Shown here in pieces: positions 15,848-25,082 of a stretch of 64,000 nt of DNA. Origin of the DNA: an uncultured Pelagibacteraceae bacterium (GTDB taxonomy: Bacteria > Pseudomonadota > Alphaproteobacteria > Pelagibacterales > Pelagibacteraceae); assembly GCA_902617825.1 (NCBI GenBank), contig CACMYE010000001.1, forward strand, positions 1-64,000. The letters run 5' to 3'. The first letter of the stretch is position 1. Every line of letters starts with the position of its first letter. The position numbers were made by a program, and so were the translations under genes. The notes beneath the pieces are model-generated. The model saw only the letters and a list, made by a program, of their open reading frames with translations, made no database searches and was not told the origin of the DNA.

Positions 15848-17428
15848 TTGAATTTTGATTATTTAATTATTGGCGCAGGAACCGCGGGTTGCGTGCTTGC
15901 TAATCGACTTTCAGAGAACCAACAGAATAATGTTGCAATTTTCGAAGCTGGTGGAAATAGTGATATTTGGAAAGTGAACATGCCTCTTGCACTACTTTAT
16001 ACAATGCATGATCCAAAATATAATTTTAAGTATTATTCAGAACCCGAACCACATCTGAACAATCGAAGATTATTTTGCCCTCGGGGAAAAATGATTGGAG
16101 GATGTTCAGCTCATAATGGAATGGTTTATGTCCGAGGAAATAAAGAAGATTACAGAAGATGGGCATCATTTGGTTTAAAAGATTGGAATTATGAAAAAGT
16201 TCTTCCTTATTTTAAAAAAATAGAAACTTGGTCAGGTGGAGAAAATGAGTTTAGAGGTGGAGATGGTATACTTCCTATAAATCAATCTCAAAATAACAAT
16301 CCATTATTTAAAGCATTTTTAGCTTCCGCCAAAGAAGCTGGACATAAAATTAATAAAGATATGAACGGAGAAGATCAAGAAGGATTTGGTATGTATGATG
16401 TTACAATTCACAAAGGCGAAAGAGCGAGTGCCTCAAAATATTATTTAAATCCTGTAAGAAAAAAATCAAATTTGAAAGTATTCACTAAGTCGTTTGTAGA
16501 AAAAATAATATTCAATGGAACAAAAGCTATAGGAATTCAAGTTAATATAAATGGCAAAATTAATAAAATTTATGCGAATAAAGAAATTATATTAAGCAGT
16601 GGATCAATAAATTCACCACAATTGCTTATGGTTTCTGGAGTTGGACCAGCTAATCATATTAAAGAAAAAGGAATAGAAATTATTAAAGATATTCCTGGTG
16701 TAGGTAGAAATCTACAGGATCATCTTGAAACTTATATTCAACAAGAATGTAAAACTTCAGATACTTTATTTAAATATATAAATAAATTTAATATGGTTAA
16801 AGCAGGTATACAATGGTTTTTAAATAAAAGTGGTCCGTGCTCAACATCTTTTTTAGAAGCAGGAGGGTTTTGTAAATCATCACCTGATAAAGAATATCCA
16901 AATATTCAATTTCATTTTTTTCCCTCATTTGTTATCGACCATGGCAAAGTCGATCCTGATAGGCATGGATATCAATTACATGCAAGTTTAAATCAACCAA
17001 AAAGTCGTGGAAGTATTAAGTTAAATAGTTCAAATCCATATGATCATCCTAAAATTCAATTTAATTATTTAGAAGATGAATATGATCTTAATGAAACAGT
17101 TAAATGTATTCATGTTGCAAGAGAGATATTAAAACAAGACTCTATGAAACCGTATGCTAGTAAAGAAATTGGCCCAGGCGATCACGCTCAAAGCAAAGAA
17201 GAAATTAAAGAATATATTAGATCAAAAGCAGAAACAGCTTATCATCCCTCTTGTACTTTAAAAATGGGTATAGATAGTATGTCAGTTGTAGATGAAAAAT
17301 TAAAAGTTCATGGATTACAAAATTTAAGAGTTGCTGATGCTTCAGTGATGCCAGAGATTACGAGTGGGAATCTAAACGCCCCAACATTAATGATAGCTGA
17401 ACGAGCAGCAGATTTTATACTCAATTAA
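15848..17428 (+). CDS. GMC-family FAD oxidoreductase (choline/alcohol dehydrogenase-like)
   Basis: A 526-residue flavoprotein. The N terminus has the FAD dinucleotide motif IIGAGTAGCVLANRL, then PRGKMIGGCSAHNGMVYVRG, the GMC signature; near the C terminus HPSCTLKMG, with the active-site histidine, and NLNAPTLMIAERAAD complete the family pattern. The likely start is TTG at 15848. It resembles BetA-type choline dehydrogenases and other alcohol dehydrogenases, and a choline role would fit the betaine theme, but no betaine-aldehyde dehydrogenase is adjacent. Its end overlaps the next gene in TAATG. Confidence 0.85.
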   Translation: MNFDYLIIGAGTAGCVLANRLSENQQNNVAIFEAGGNSDIWKVNMPLALLYTMHDPKYNFKYYSEPEPHLNNRRLFCPRGKMIGGCSAHNGMVYVRGNKEDYRRWASFGLKDWNYEKVLPYFKKIETWSGGENEFRGGDGILPINQSQNNNPLFKAFLASAKEAGHKINKDMNGEDQEGFGMYDVTIHKGERASASKYYLNPVRKKSNLKVFTKSFVEKIIFNGTKAIGIQVNINGKINKIYANKEIILSSGSINSPQLLMVSGVGPANHIKEKGIEIIKDIPGVGRNLQDHLETYIQQECKTSDTLFKYINKFNMVKAGIQWFLNKSGPCSTSFLEAGGFCKSSPDKEYPNIQFHFFPSFVIDHGKVDPDRHGYQLHASLNQPKSRGSIKLNSSNPYDHPKIQFNYLEDEYDLNETVKCIHVAREILKQDSMKPYASKEIGPGDHAQSKEEIKEYIRSKAETAYHPSCTLKMGIDSMSVVDEKLKVHGLQNLRVADASVMPEITSGNLNAPTLMIAERAADFILN

Positions 17429-18378
17429 TGCTTAAAGCTCAAAATAATCCAAAAGGTATACTCTTTATACTTATAGGAATGGGTTTTTTTTCAGTTCAAG
17501 ATGCTTTAATTAAGTTTGTTTACAATGATGCGGCCCTATATGAGTTATATTTTGGAAGGACTGTAGCTGCATTATTTTTATTAATAAGTTTTTTAAAATT
17601 CTCAAATAAAAAGATTGAATTAAAAACATACTATCCAGTTTTAACTTCTATCAGAGTTATATGTTTTTTTTTTGGTTTTAGTTTTTTTTACATTTCATTA
17701 ACTTATATGTCTTTAGCAATGGCTAATGCCTTATTTTTTTGTTGTCCTTTTTTTGTATCAATCTTAGCAGTAATATTTCTTAAAGAAAAGGTTGGGATCA
17801 GAAGATGGTTGGCTATTGCCACAGGATTTATAGGAGTATTTATCGTACTAGATCCAAATTTTAATAATTTTGATTATATGAAACTTGCTCCGATTGCGTG
17901 TGCATTTTGTTATGCTATATCAATGACAATTACTAAAATAACATCTGATAAAGATAATGTTTATACTCAAATGCTACATCTATACTTTGGGGCAATAATA
18001 ATAAGTATTTTATTTTTTATTTTTACGGGAAAAGGTCAATTCAATACTTTTAGCGATCCAACATTTCAATTTATTTTTAGAGAATGGTTTTCTAATCCAG
18101 GTTATTCTTGGCCTTTTATTGTGGCCATGGGATTCATTAGTGTTTTGGCATTTTATTTTATTTTAAATGCTTATAGCATTGCTTCTCCATCAGTAGTTTC
18201 TTTGTACGAATACTCTTTAATAGTTTGGGCAATACTTACTGGTTATATATTGTTTGATAATATTCCTACTTTAAAAACTTTGATTGGTGTATCTATTATA
18301 ATAAGCGCTGGAATATACATTTATTTAAGAGAAAAAATTAGGGATCAACTAATCGTAAGTGACAATCCAATAAGATAA
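17428..18378 (+). CDS. DMT-superfamily transporter (EamA family)
   Basis: A 316-residue membrane protein with about ten helices and two EamA repeats (FLKEKVGIRRWLAIATGFIGVF in the first). Its ATG overlaps the stop of the GMC oxidoreductase, so it is likely the last gene of a dioxygenase-oxidoreductase-transporter operon and may carry their substrate. It is convergent with the omega gene. Confidence 0.8.
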   Translation: MLKAQNNPKGILFILIGMGFFSVQDALIKFVYNDAALYELYFGRTVAALFLLISFLKFSNKKIELKTYYPVLTSIRVICFFFGFSFFYISLTYMSLAMANALFFCCPFFVSILAVIFLKEKVGIRRWLAIATGFIGVFIVLDPNFNNFDYMKLAPIACAFCYAISMTITKITSDKDNVYTQMLHLYFGAIIISILFFIFTGKGQFNTFSDPTFQFIFREWFSNPGYSWPFIVAMGFISVLAFYFILNAYSIASPSVVSLYEYSLIVWAILTGYILFDNIPTLKTLIGVSIIISAGIYIYLREKIRDQLIVSDNPIR

Positions 18379-18400
18379 TTAGTTTTAAGTTTTTTTAAAT

Positions 18401-18928
18401 TTAAGAATCTTGTTGTTCAGATTCTACATCATTTACTTGATTTTCAGCTTCTGAGACTTCATCTAATGAAACCTCACCTTCTTCATTCATTGTTTCATCA
18501 CTAACTGTTTCATCAATGTCTGGTTTGGCCGTTTCAGACAACTCTGCCAAATCATCCTTTGTTACCTGAATCTTTTCTGGAGTTTTTCTAGCTCTTTTTG
18601 ATGGTAAAATTGGTGTCCCACTTTTTGAAATTTCACCTTTATACAAGTTTTCAAAATCATCACCTATGTCTTCATCATCTTCAGCAGTATCATCTACTTG
18701 CTCAACATGTTTTCTCAATTTATAAACTGCGCTATCCGTTAAGTCAGAAACTTTGATTTTTTCATCTGCGATTTCTCTTAATGAAATAACGGTATTTTTG
18801 TCATTATCTCTGTCAATTGTAGGTTCAATACCAGCATTCAATTGCGTTGCTCGTTCTTTTGCCACTAATACTAATTCATAGGGACTATCTACTTTGTCTA
18901 TACAATCTTCTACGGTTACTCTAGCCAT
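18401..18928 (-). CDS. rpoZ: DNA-directed RNA polymerase omega subunit with acidic C-terminal extension
   Basis: 175 residues; the first 85 or so are the omega fold, starting [20 protein letters not shown] and containing the family's RATQL segment. Omega binds the beta-prime subunit and helps assemble RNA polymerase. The remaining ~85 residues are a low-complexity acidic tail (runs such as [15 protein letters not shown] and many E/D/S residues) not present in the 91-residue E. coli protein. The tail's role is unknown. It stands alone between a convergent EamA gene and the MFS gene, 42 bp from the latter. Confidence 0.9.
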   Translation of the reverse strand: MARVTVEDCIDKVDSPYELVLVAKERATQLNAGIEPTIDRDNDKNTVISLREIADEKIKVSDLTDSAVYKLRKHVEQVDDTAEDDEDIGDDFENLYKGEISKSGTPILPSKRARKTPEKIQVTKDDLAELSETAKPDIDETVSDETMNEEGEVSLDEVSEAENQVNDVESEQQDS

Positions 18929-18970
18929 GCGGAGTATCTATACAGTGAGTCCTAAAAAATCAAGTGTAAA

Positions 18971-20176
18971 TTATAAATATTCAGGTTTGAGCTTATTCTT
19001 TACTAAATAAAGAAGAATTATAGAGGTTAAAATATATGCTCCAGAAACAACAGCTATTTGTTCTATACTTAATCCAAAATCAATCAAAATTCCAAATAAA
19101 GCAGTGCCAAAAGCGGTAGCAAAAACCATTAAGGCTGTGGTTAAAGCTTTAATGGATCCTATAAATCTCACTCCATAGATTTCAGCCCATGTAGAAGAGC
19201 CTAATACATTTGCAAGTCCATTAGTGATACCTAATAATCCAAAGAAAAAAAATGATGAAATTTCGGCATTAAAATAAAAAAGTACAGCAGTTGCAAATAG
19301 CAATGGAATGTTCATATAAATTAATAATTTTCTACTTGAAAATTTATCTATTAAAAAACCTGAAATAAATAATGTAATAACCGAAAGTATCGAATAAACC
19401 ATAAATGATTGTGCAATAATATATGGTCCCCATCCTTTAGAGGTAGTTATAAATGATTGATAAACAAAAGATCCTGTTGCAATCCATGGCATAGCTAACA
19501 TGGTCATAGATATTATGTAAAATCTATAGTCTTTTAAAACCTCAATTCTTTTCCATTGTCTTATTTCTTTAGTATTTTTAATAACACTAGATTTTTCTCT
19601 AGTTTCTAATTTAACATCTTTTACAAGAACATAGGAAATAATAGGTAAAATAATTATTACTAAAATTGATATAGAAATCCATATATCTCTCCATTCTATA
19701 AAAGTTAGTAAAAAAACAATTAAAACTGGAAGAGTAAATTCAGCTAAAGATAACCCAAGCCAGCATGTGCTTAACGCTCTACCCCTATTTCTTTCAAAAA
19801 AACGTGAAATTGTTGTTGTTGCAGTATGACTAGATAATCCTTGACCTGCTAAACGCATTAAAAAAATTCCAATAAATAAAAATATAATTGACGAAATTTT
19901 TGAAAAAATAAAACAAGAGGCAGACAAAAATATAATTACATACGATGCAAATTTTAAAATATTTACGTCATCTATTTTTTTTCCTATCCAAACTAAAACA
20001 ATACTACTTAATAAAGTTGCAGATGCATAAATTGAGCCAAATTGTCCATGGGAAATTGATAAAGCTTCTCTAATGCTAGAGTTAAAGAGCCCAAGAAAAA
20101 AACTCTGTCCAAAGCTTGAAAAAAATGTAAAAATAAACCCAAATACAATTACTTTTAAACTTAAACTTTTAAACAT
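18971..20176 (-). CDS. Major facilitator superfamily transporter
   Basis: A 401-residue protein with about twelve hydrophobic segments. The loop after helix 2 carries WIGKKIDDVN and the loop after helix 8 FLIDKFSSRK, the two copies of the MFS G-x-x-x-D-R-type motif. It resembles oxalate:formate-antiporter-like members in layout. Its start is 11 bp from the divergent hydroxyacid dehydrogenase gene. Substrate unknown. Confidence 0.8.
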   Translation of the reverse strand: MFKSLSLKVIVFGFIFTFFSSFGQSFFLGLFNSSIREALSISHGQFGSIYASATLLSSIVLVWIGKKIDDVNILKFASYVIIFLSASCFIFSKISSIIFLFIGIFLMRLAGQGLSSHTATTTISRFFERNRGRALSTCWLGLSLAEFTLPVLIVFLLTFIEWRDIWISISILVIIILPIISYVLVKDVKLETREKSSVIKNTKEIRQWKRIEVLKDYRFYIISMTMLAMPWIATGSFVYQSFITTSKGWGPYIIAQSFMVYSILSVITLFISGFLIDKFSSRKLLIYMNIPLLFATAVLFYFNAEISSFFFFGLLGITNGLANVLGSSTWAEIYGVRFIGSIKALTTALMVFATAFGTALFGILIDFGLSIEQIAVVSGAYILTSIILLYLVKNKLKPEYL

Positions 20177-20187
20177 AGATAAAAATT

Positions 20188-21057
20188 ATGACTTGTAATG
20201 TTGCTTTCATAGGTCTTGGGGTCATGGGCTACCCAATGGCTGGTTATATATCAAAAGCCGGACACAATGTAACTGTTTTTAATAGAACTAAATCCAAAGC
20301 AGAAAAATGGATAAATGAATACAACGGTAAAATGGCAGATACACCAGCTGAAGCTGGAAAAGATGCTGAATATATTTTTACATGTGTTGGAAATGATAAT
20401 GATTTAAGAGAAGTAACATTTGGTGAAAATGGTGTATTTAAAACAATAAAAAAAGGGTCTGTTTACATAGATAACACTACTGCCTCAGCAACAATTGCGA
20501 GAGAAATCCATGAGTATGCAAAAAAAAATGGTTTTGGTTCTTTAGATGCACCAGTATCAGGTGGTCAGGCTGGTGCAGAAAATGGGGCACTCACAGTTAT
20601 GGTTGGTGGTGATAAAGCTGATTTTGATAAAGCTAAAGACAAAATTGATTGTTACAGTAAAAAAATGAAGTTACTTGGTGGAGCTGGTAATGGACAACTT
20701 GCCAAGATGGTTAATCAAATATGTATTGCTGGCTTAGTTCAAGGTTTATCTGAGGCAATTAATTTTGGAATGAAAGCTGGATTGAATATGGAAGACGTCA
20801 TTGAAGTAATTTCAAAAGGAGCAGCTCAGTCATGGCAAATGGAAAACAGATATAAAACTATGATAGATGATAAATTTGAATTTGGATTTGCGGTAGATTG
20901 GATGAGAAAAGATCTTAAAATTGCAATGGAAGAGGCTAAAAGTAATGGTTCTCTTTTACCTGTAACCCAGTTAGTTGATAAATATTATGAAGAAGTACAG
21001 GAAATGGGTGGTAACAGATGGGATACTTCAAGTTTAATTCGAAGATTTAGAAAGTAA
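20188..21057 (+). CDS. Beta-hydroxyacid dehydrogenase (3-hydroxyisobutyrate dehydrogenase/tartronate-semialdehyde reductase family)
   Basis: 289 residues. The NAD(P) motif FIGLGVMGYPMA starts the protein, DAPVSGGQAGAENG is the substrate-binding signature, and the catalytic lysine is in GNGQLAKMVNQ near residue 170. It reduces or oxidises a small hydroxyacid such as 3-hydroxyisobutyrate or glycerate. It is followed 5 bp later by a PNPOx-fold gene, probably in the same transcript. Exact substrate undetermined. Confidence 0.85.
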   Translation: MTCNVAFIGLGVMGYPMAGYISKAGHNVTVFNRTKSKAEKWINEYNGKMADTPAEAGKDAEYIFTCVGNDNDLREVTFGENGVFKTIKKGSVYIDNTTASATIAREIHEYAKKNGFGSLDAPVSGGQAGAENGALTVMVGGDKADFDKAKDKIDCYSKKMKLLGGAGNGQLAKMVNQICIAGLVQGLSEAINFGMKAGLNMEDVIEVISKGAAQSWQMENRYKTMIDDKFEFGFAVDWMRKDLKIAMEEAKSNGSLLPVTQLVDKYYEEVQEMGGNRWDTSSLIRRFRK

Positions 21058-21062
21058 CAAGT

Positions 21063-21662
21063 ATGCTCCCTGCATACTACGAAGATTTTAGTGAAATAAA
21101 AAAAAAGATTTGGCTAATGTTAGAGGATGCGGTTTCAAACCGTAACTCTCAGTTTAGAATACCAACTTTTATATGTGGTTTTAATTCAGACATAAATGGA
21201 AGAATTATTGTTTTAAGGAAGGTAGATAAGCAGAACAATGTAGTTCAATTTCATAGCGATATTAGATCAGATAAAATCGAAATACTAAAAAAAAATTCTA
21301 ACGCAGCAATGTTATTTTATGACAAAGAAGAAAAAATCCAAGTAAGATTAAAAATTGAATGCTTAATTAATCATCAAAATGAAATTACAAAAGCATCTTG
21401 GGAAAAGACACAACATATAAGTAGGAAGTGTTATTTGGTGGATAATGGGCCAGGAACAGTATCTGATATTCCAACATCTGGTTTAAAGCCTGAATTAGAT
21501 AATTTTGATTATACTAAAGAACAAAGTGAAAAGGGATATAAAAACTTCACAGTAATTCAATGTAAAATTAAATCTATTGAGTGGCTTTATCTTGCAGCAA
21601 AAGGTCATCGAAGAGCAAGGTTTGATTTAGAAAATAATAAGGACAGCTGGTTAATTCCTTAA
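21063..21662 (+). CDS. Pyridoxamine 5'-phosphate oxidase-family flavoprotein
   Basis: A 199-residue split-barrel protein: an FMN-binding region (GRIIVLRKVDKQNNVVQFHSD), a middle beta barrel, and a C-terminal HRRARFDLEN tail similar to the R-H-x-R-x-x-Y/F end of PdxH. It might oxidise pyridoxamine phosphate, but several PNPOx relatives have other flavin roles. It overlaps the convergent hydratase by 4 bp. Confidence 0.7.
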   Translation: MLPAYYEDFSEIKKKIWLMLEDAVSNRNSQFRIPTFICGFNSDINGRIIVLRKVDKQNNVVQFHSDIRSDKIEILKKNSNAAMLFYDKEEKIQVRLKIECLINHQNEITKASWEKTQHISRKCYLVDNGPGTVSDIPTSGLKPELDNFDYTKEQSEKGYKNFTVIQCKIKSIEWLYLAAKGHRRARFDLENNKDSWLIP

Positions 21663-22441
21663 TTGAATGTAGCTTTCACATCACCAAAAACAGAGTAGGT
21701 AACTTCAATTAATTTCTTTTCTTTTATTGGTACTGGAAATCCATAAGCTCCTGTCAAAATTAAATTTCCTTTTCTTAAAAAATTATTTTTTTTATCTTGT
21801 TCTTTAATCAACCACTCAACTTCAGATAACATGTCAAAAGGCCAAATTTTACCAGTCCATGCATCTATTATCTTTTTATCATAAATTAGCTTAAGATCAG
21901 TTTCTATTTTATTTTTAGGAACTTTATTCTCTGCCCATATAACAACACCTGCATGAATTGCATTATTAGCCAGTAGTTCAGGACCAAATGGTTCTTCTCC
22001 GTAAAAAACAAGGTTATGAATTTCTATAAGTGGATAAATACCTTCAATGGACTCTAAAATATAATCAAATGAAGAAAGTTTGGGATTTATATCTCGGTTT
22101 AATATTACTCCAAATTCAGCTTCCATTGCTGGGTTAGTAAAATCTTTTTTATCAAAGGTCGCTCCACTCTTCCTTAATTCAGTATTCCAAAGATAACCAC
22201 TGGCAGGCTGATTAAAACCCATTTTCTTTTGTGTATCTTTTGAAATACATCCAATTTTATAACCAATAATTTCTTCTCCTCTTTTCTCTCTTAACTTCGC
22301 AACCTTTGACTGAATAAGAAGAGCGTTTTCATTAGTTATTCTTTTTTTTTCTTTAAAAATTGAGCTTGGAACTTTATTGTCGTAATCTTCTAGTATCTTA
22401 TTTGAAAAATTTTCTATTTCCTTTTTTGATAAATCAATCAT
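21659..22441 (-). CDS. 2-keto-4-pentenoate hydratase (MhpD-like, FAH superfamily)
   Basis: 260 residues with the MhpD-type fold. A GYKIGCISKDTQKKMGF block and the metal-site EAEFGVIL sequence are typical of 2-oxopent-4-enoate hydratases that act in meta-cleavage pathways and on related 2-oxo acids. It lies 23 bp downstream of a cis-CaaD-like tautomerase, and the two may process an unsaturated acid. No ring-cleaving enzyme is nearby. Confidence 0.8.
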   Translation of the reverse strand: MIDLSKKEIENFSNKILEDYDNKVPSSIFKEKKRITNENALLIQSKVAKLREKRGEEIIGYKIGCISKDTQKKMGFNQPASGYLWNTELRKSGATFDKKDFTNPAMEAEFGVILNRDINPKLSSFDYILESIEGIYPLIEIHNLVFYGEEPFGPELLANNAIHAGVVIWAENKVPKNKIETDLKLIYDKKIIDAWTGKIWPFDMLSEVEWLIKEQDKKNNFLRKGNLILTGAYGFPVPIKEKKLIEVTYSVFGDVKATFN

Positions 22442-22464
22442 AATTAAATTAGAAATTATTTATT

Positions 22465-22908
22465 CTATTTACTTTCTAATTTTGAGAGTTTTCTTTTTAA
22501 TTTTTTAGATAATCCAGAAAACCATTCTTTCTCTTTACCAGAATCAGGTAATACTGCTCCAAACTCAATCATTTGTACTGGGGGTAGGTCAAGAATGTAA
22601 ACCCAAACTTGGGTTTCATCTAATTTAGAATTTTTAATTACAACATCCCTTAAATCAGAAATTAATTTATCTTTTGTTTTTTTTGGTCTGCCAGCTCTGA
22701 TTTGGCCTAGTAAAAATATTGAAGGCTCTTTAATTTTTTTTCCTCCCATGAAATGATTATTTTTCTTAGTTTTATTAAATATTACTTGAGCAAAATAAGT
22801 ATTTGCTCCTGTTACAACATTGTGAACTTTTGTAATTCCCTTTGCCAAGTCTTTTTGCTGTTTTGAAGTTAAATTAAAATTTGAATTTGTAACTGTATAG
22901 GTTGGCAT
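22465..22908 (-). CDS. cis-CaaD-like tautomerase superfamily protein
   Basis: 147 residues from the ATG at 22908, giving MPTYTV so that proline becomes residue 1 after methionine removal; an earlier in-frame start at 22971 would bury that proline and overlap the carbonic anhydrase gene. Numbering from Pro1 gives His28, Arg70, Arg73, Tyr103 and Glu114, the full catalytic set of cis-3-chloroacrylate dehalogenase and of the homologue Cg10062. The C-terminal blocks WVYILDLPPVQMIEFG and EWFSGL also match. It may hydrate an alkynoate or alkenoate, or tautomerise a 2-oxo acid. It follows the gamma carbonic anhydrase gene by 4 bp. Confidence 0.85.
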   Translation of the reverse strand: MPTYTVTNSNFNLTSKQQKDLAKGITKVHNVVTGANTYFAQVIFNKTKKNNHFMGGKKIKEPSIFLLGQIRAGRPKKTKDKLISDLRDVVIKNSKLDETQVWVYILDLPPVQMIEFGAVLPDSGKEKEWFSGLSKKLKRKLSKLESK

Positions 22909-22912
22909 AAAA

Positions 22913-23425
22913 CTAAAATATAGATTTTGAATATTTTTTCCAGTTATCTTGGTAATGCTTTGTATTTTCAATTACAGCTTTTTTTTCTTCCTCAGTTACT
23001 TCTCTTATAACTTTGCCAGGCGAGCCAACTACTAATGAGTTGTCAGGTATTTCTTTATTTTCTGTAATTAGAGCCTTAGCTCCAATAATACAGTTTTTTC
23101 CAATATTTGCTTTATTTAAGATGACAGCACCTATACCTACCAAGCTATTATCTCCAATTGTACATCCATGTAACATAACCATATGACCTATAGTTACATT
23201 TTTTCCAACTTTTAAAGGGTAACCTGGATCTGTATGTAAGACACTACCATCCTGAACGTTGGATCCTTCACCAATATAAATATTTTCAACATCGCCTCTT
23301 AAAACCGCATTAAACCAAATGCTAGTATTTTTCTCTAAAGTAACATCTCCTATTACGGTTGCATTAGGTGCTACCCAATTTTCGCCAGAGTTTTTTGGTT
23401 TTTTATCTTTTAAATCGTAAAACAT
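22913..23425 (-). CDS. Gamma-class carbonic anhydrase-like protein (left-handed beta helix)
   Basis: 170 residues of hexapeptide repeats typical of the trimeric left-handed beta helix. The three zinc-histidine positions are visible in SVLHTD and in [11 protein letters not shown]. Such YrdA/CaiE-like proteins are often annotated as carbonic anhydrases, though many have no shown activity. Possible cotranscription with the tautomerase and hydratase follows from the spacing. Confidence 0.85.
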   Translation of the reverse strand: MFYDLKDKKPKNSGENWVAPNATVIGDVTLEKNTSIWFNAVLRGDVENIYIGEGSNVQDGSVLHTDPGYPLKVGKNVTIGHMVMLHGCTIGDNSLVGIGAVILNKANIGKNCIIGAKALITENKEIPDNSLVVGSPGKVIREVTEEEKKAVIENTKHYQDNWKKYSKSIF

Positions 23426-23445
23426 AATTTATATATTATTACATT

Positions 23446-24000
23446 ATGCCAATACAAACTCCAATATGTGATTTTGGTAAAAAAGCTATTCCATTTGAAC
23501 TAAAATCAACTGATGAAAAAATTTTAAAACTTGAAGATATAAAAGGTAAGAATGGGACTTTAATAATGTTTATCTGTAACCATTGTCCCTACGTAAAAGC
23601 AGTTACAAAAGACATTGTTGAAGACTGTTATAACCTAAAAAAATTGGGAATAAACTCTATTGCAATATGTTCTAACGATGCAGTTAATTATCCAGAGGAC
23701 TCTTTTGAAAATATGATTAAATTTGCAAAAGAAAATAATTTTAATTTTCCATATTTAGCTGATGAAACTCAAGAAGTTGCTAAATCTTATGATGCAGTTT
23801 GTACGCCTGATTTCTTTGGATATAATAAAAATTTAGAACTTCAATACAGAGGCCGAATGAGGGAATTAAGAAAACTTATTCCTATAAGAAGTGGAGAAAG
23901 CGATCTATTTCAAGCAATGAAAAAAATTGCTGAAACAGGTAAAGGACCAACAGAACAAATTCCAAGTGCTGGTTGTGGCATTAAATGGAAATATGATTAA
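23446..24000 (+). CDS. Thioredoxin-like/AhpC-TSA-type redox protein
   Basis: 184 residues. The redox centre is the CNHCPYVKA motif near residue 46, as in the thioredoxin-family proteins often annotated as peroxiredoxin-like or resA-like. No signal peptide or membrane anchor is visible, so it is probably cytoplasmic. Its stop overlaps the start of the glycosyltransferase gene (TAATG), implying a joint transcript. Confidence 0.8.
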   Translation: MPIQTPICDFGKKAIPFELKSTDEKILKLEDIKGKNGTLIMFICNHCPYVKAVTKDIVEDCYNLKKLGINSIAICSNDAVNYPEDSFENMIKFAKENNFNFPYLADETQEVAKSYDAVCTPDFFGYNKNLELQYRGRMRELRKLIPIRSGESDLFQAMKKIAETGKGPTEQIPSAGCGIKWKYD

Positions 24001-25082
24001 TGCATTTAATCTTGACTAGATCTTTTCCACCTGAACTTGGCGGTATGCAAAGTTTGATGTGGGGTCTTTCTAGAGAATTATCAAAAAACTTTATGATAAA
24101 AGTTTTTGCAGATTATATTGCACATCACAAAGAATTTGATGATCAAGCATCTTTTTCAATTGAGAGAGTTGGAGGAATAAAGCTCTTAAGAAAATATAGA
24201 AAAGCTCAATTGATAAATGAATTTATTAATAATAACAAAATAGAAGGAATAATTGCTGATCACTGGAAAAGTTTAGAGCTTATTAAGTCATCAAAAAAAA
24301 AGTTTTGCTTAATTCATAGTAAAGAAATTAACCACCCAAAAGGCTCAAATTTAAATAAAAGAGTATTAAATGTTTTAAATAATGTTGAAAACGTAGTTGC
24401 TAATTCACAATTTACAAAAAATTTAGCAGTTAGCTGTGGAGTAAATGAGAATAAAATAATTATAATTAACCCGGGAGTAGATCCTGCAAAAAAATTAGAT
24501 AAAAAAACTGTAGACAAAGTTGAGAGTTTACTAAAAGTCAAAACACCAAGGTTAATTACAGTTTCACGATTTGATAAAAGAAAAAATCATGAAAAAGTAA
24601 TTATGGCACTTAGAAATTTAAAGCAAATTTATCCTGATATTGTCTATATATGTGTTGGATATGGTGAAGAGGAAGAAAACATTAAAAATCTTGTCACAGA
24701 ATTAGATTTAGAAGGTCAAGTAATGTTTTTTAAAGACATAACTAATGATTTAAAAAATGCATTAATTACAAAGTCAAATGTATTTGTGATGCCATCAATA
24801 ATACACAAAAAGTCAGTTGAAGGATTTGGAATTGCTTATGTTGAAGCAGCTCAATATGGAATTCCATCTATTGGTGGTATAGACGGTGGTGCAGAAGATG
24901 CAATTGTGCACGAAAAAACTGGTTTAATATGTGATGGAAATAATTTAGATAGAGTTTACTCATCTATAAATTCAATTCTAGAGAATAAAAAATACCTAGA
25001 TTATGGAAAGAATGCAAAAGAATTTGTTACTAAATTCCAATGGTCTAAAATTATTAAAGAATATAAAAAAATTTTAAACTAA
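24000..25082 (+). CDS. Glycosyltransferase family 4 protein
   Basis: 360 residues in two Rossmann-like halves. The N-terminal half starts LTRSFPPELGGMQSL, the acceptor-side motif, and the nucleotide-sugar side shows SRFDKRKNHEKVIMAL and EGFGIAYVEAAQYGIPSIG, the E-x7-E retaining signature. It probably adds a sugar to a lipid or surface polymer. It overlaps the end of the convergent tctA gene by 4 bp. Confidence 0.85.
   Translation: MHLILTRSFPPELGGMQSLMWGLSRELSKNFMIKVFADYIAHHKEFDDQASFSIERVGGIKLLRKYRKAQLINEFINNNKIEGIIADHWKSLELIKSSKKKFCLIHSKEINHPKGSNLNKRVLNVLNNVENVVANSQFTKNLAVSCGVNENKIIIINPGVDPAKKLDKKTVDKVESLLKVKTPRLITVSRFDKRKNHEKVIMALRNLKQIYPDIVYICVGYGEEEENIKNLVTELDLEGQVMFFKDITNDLKNALITKSNVFVMPSIIHKKSVEGFGIAYVEAAQYGIPSIGGIDGGAEDAIVHEKTGLICDGNNLDRVYSSINSILENKKYLDYGKNAKEFVTKFQWSKIIKEYKKILN

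Noticed and set aside
22909-22971. An N-terminal extension of the tautomerase starting at 22971
   Set aside because: It would hide the catalytic Pro1 and overlap the carbonic anhydrase gene, so the ATG at 22908 was chosen.
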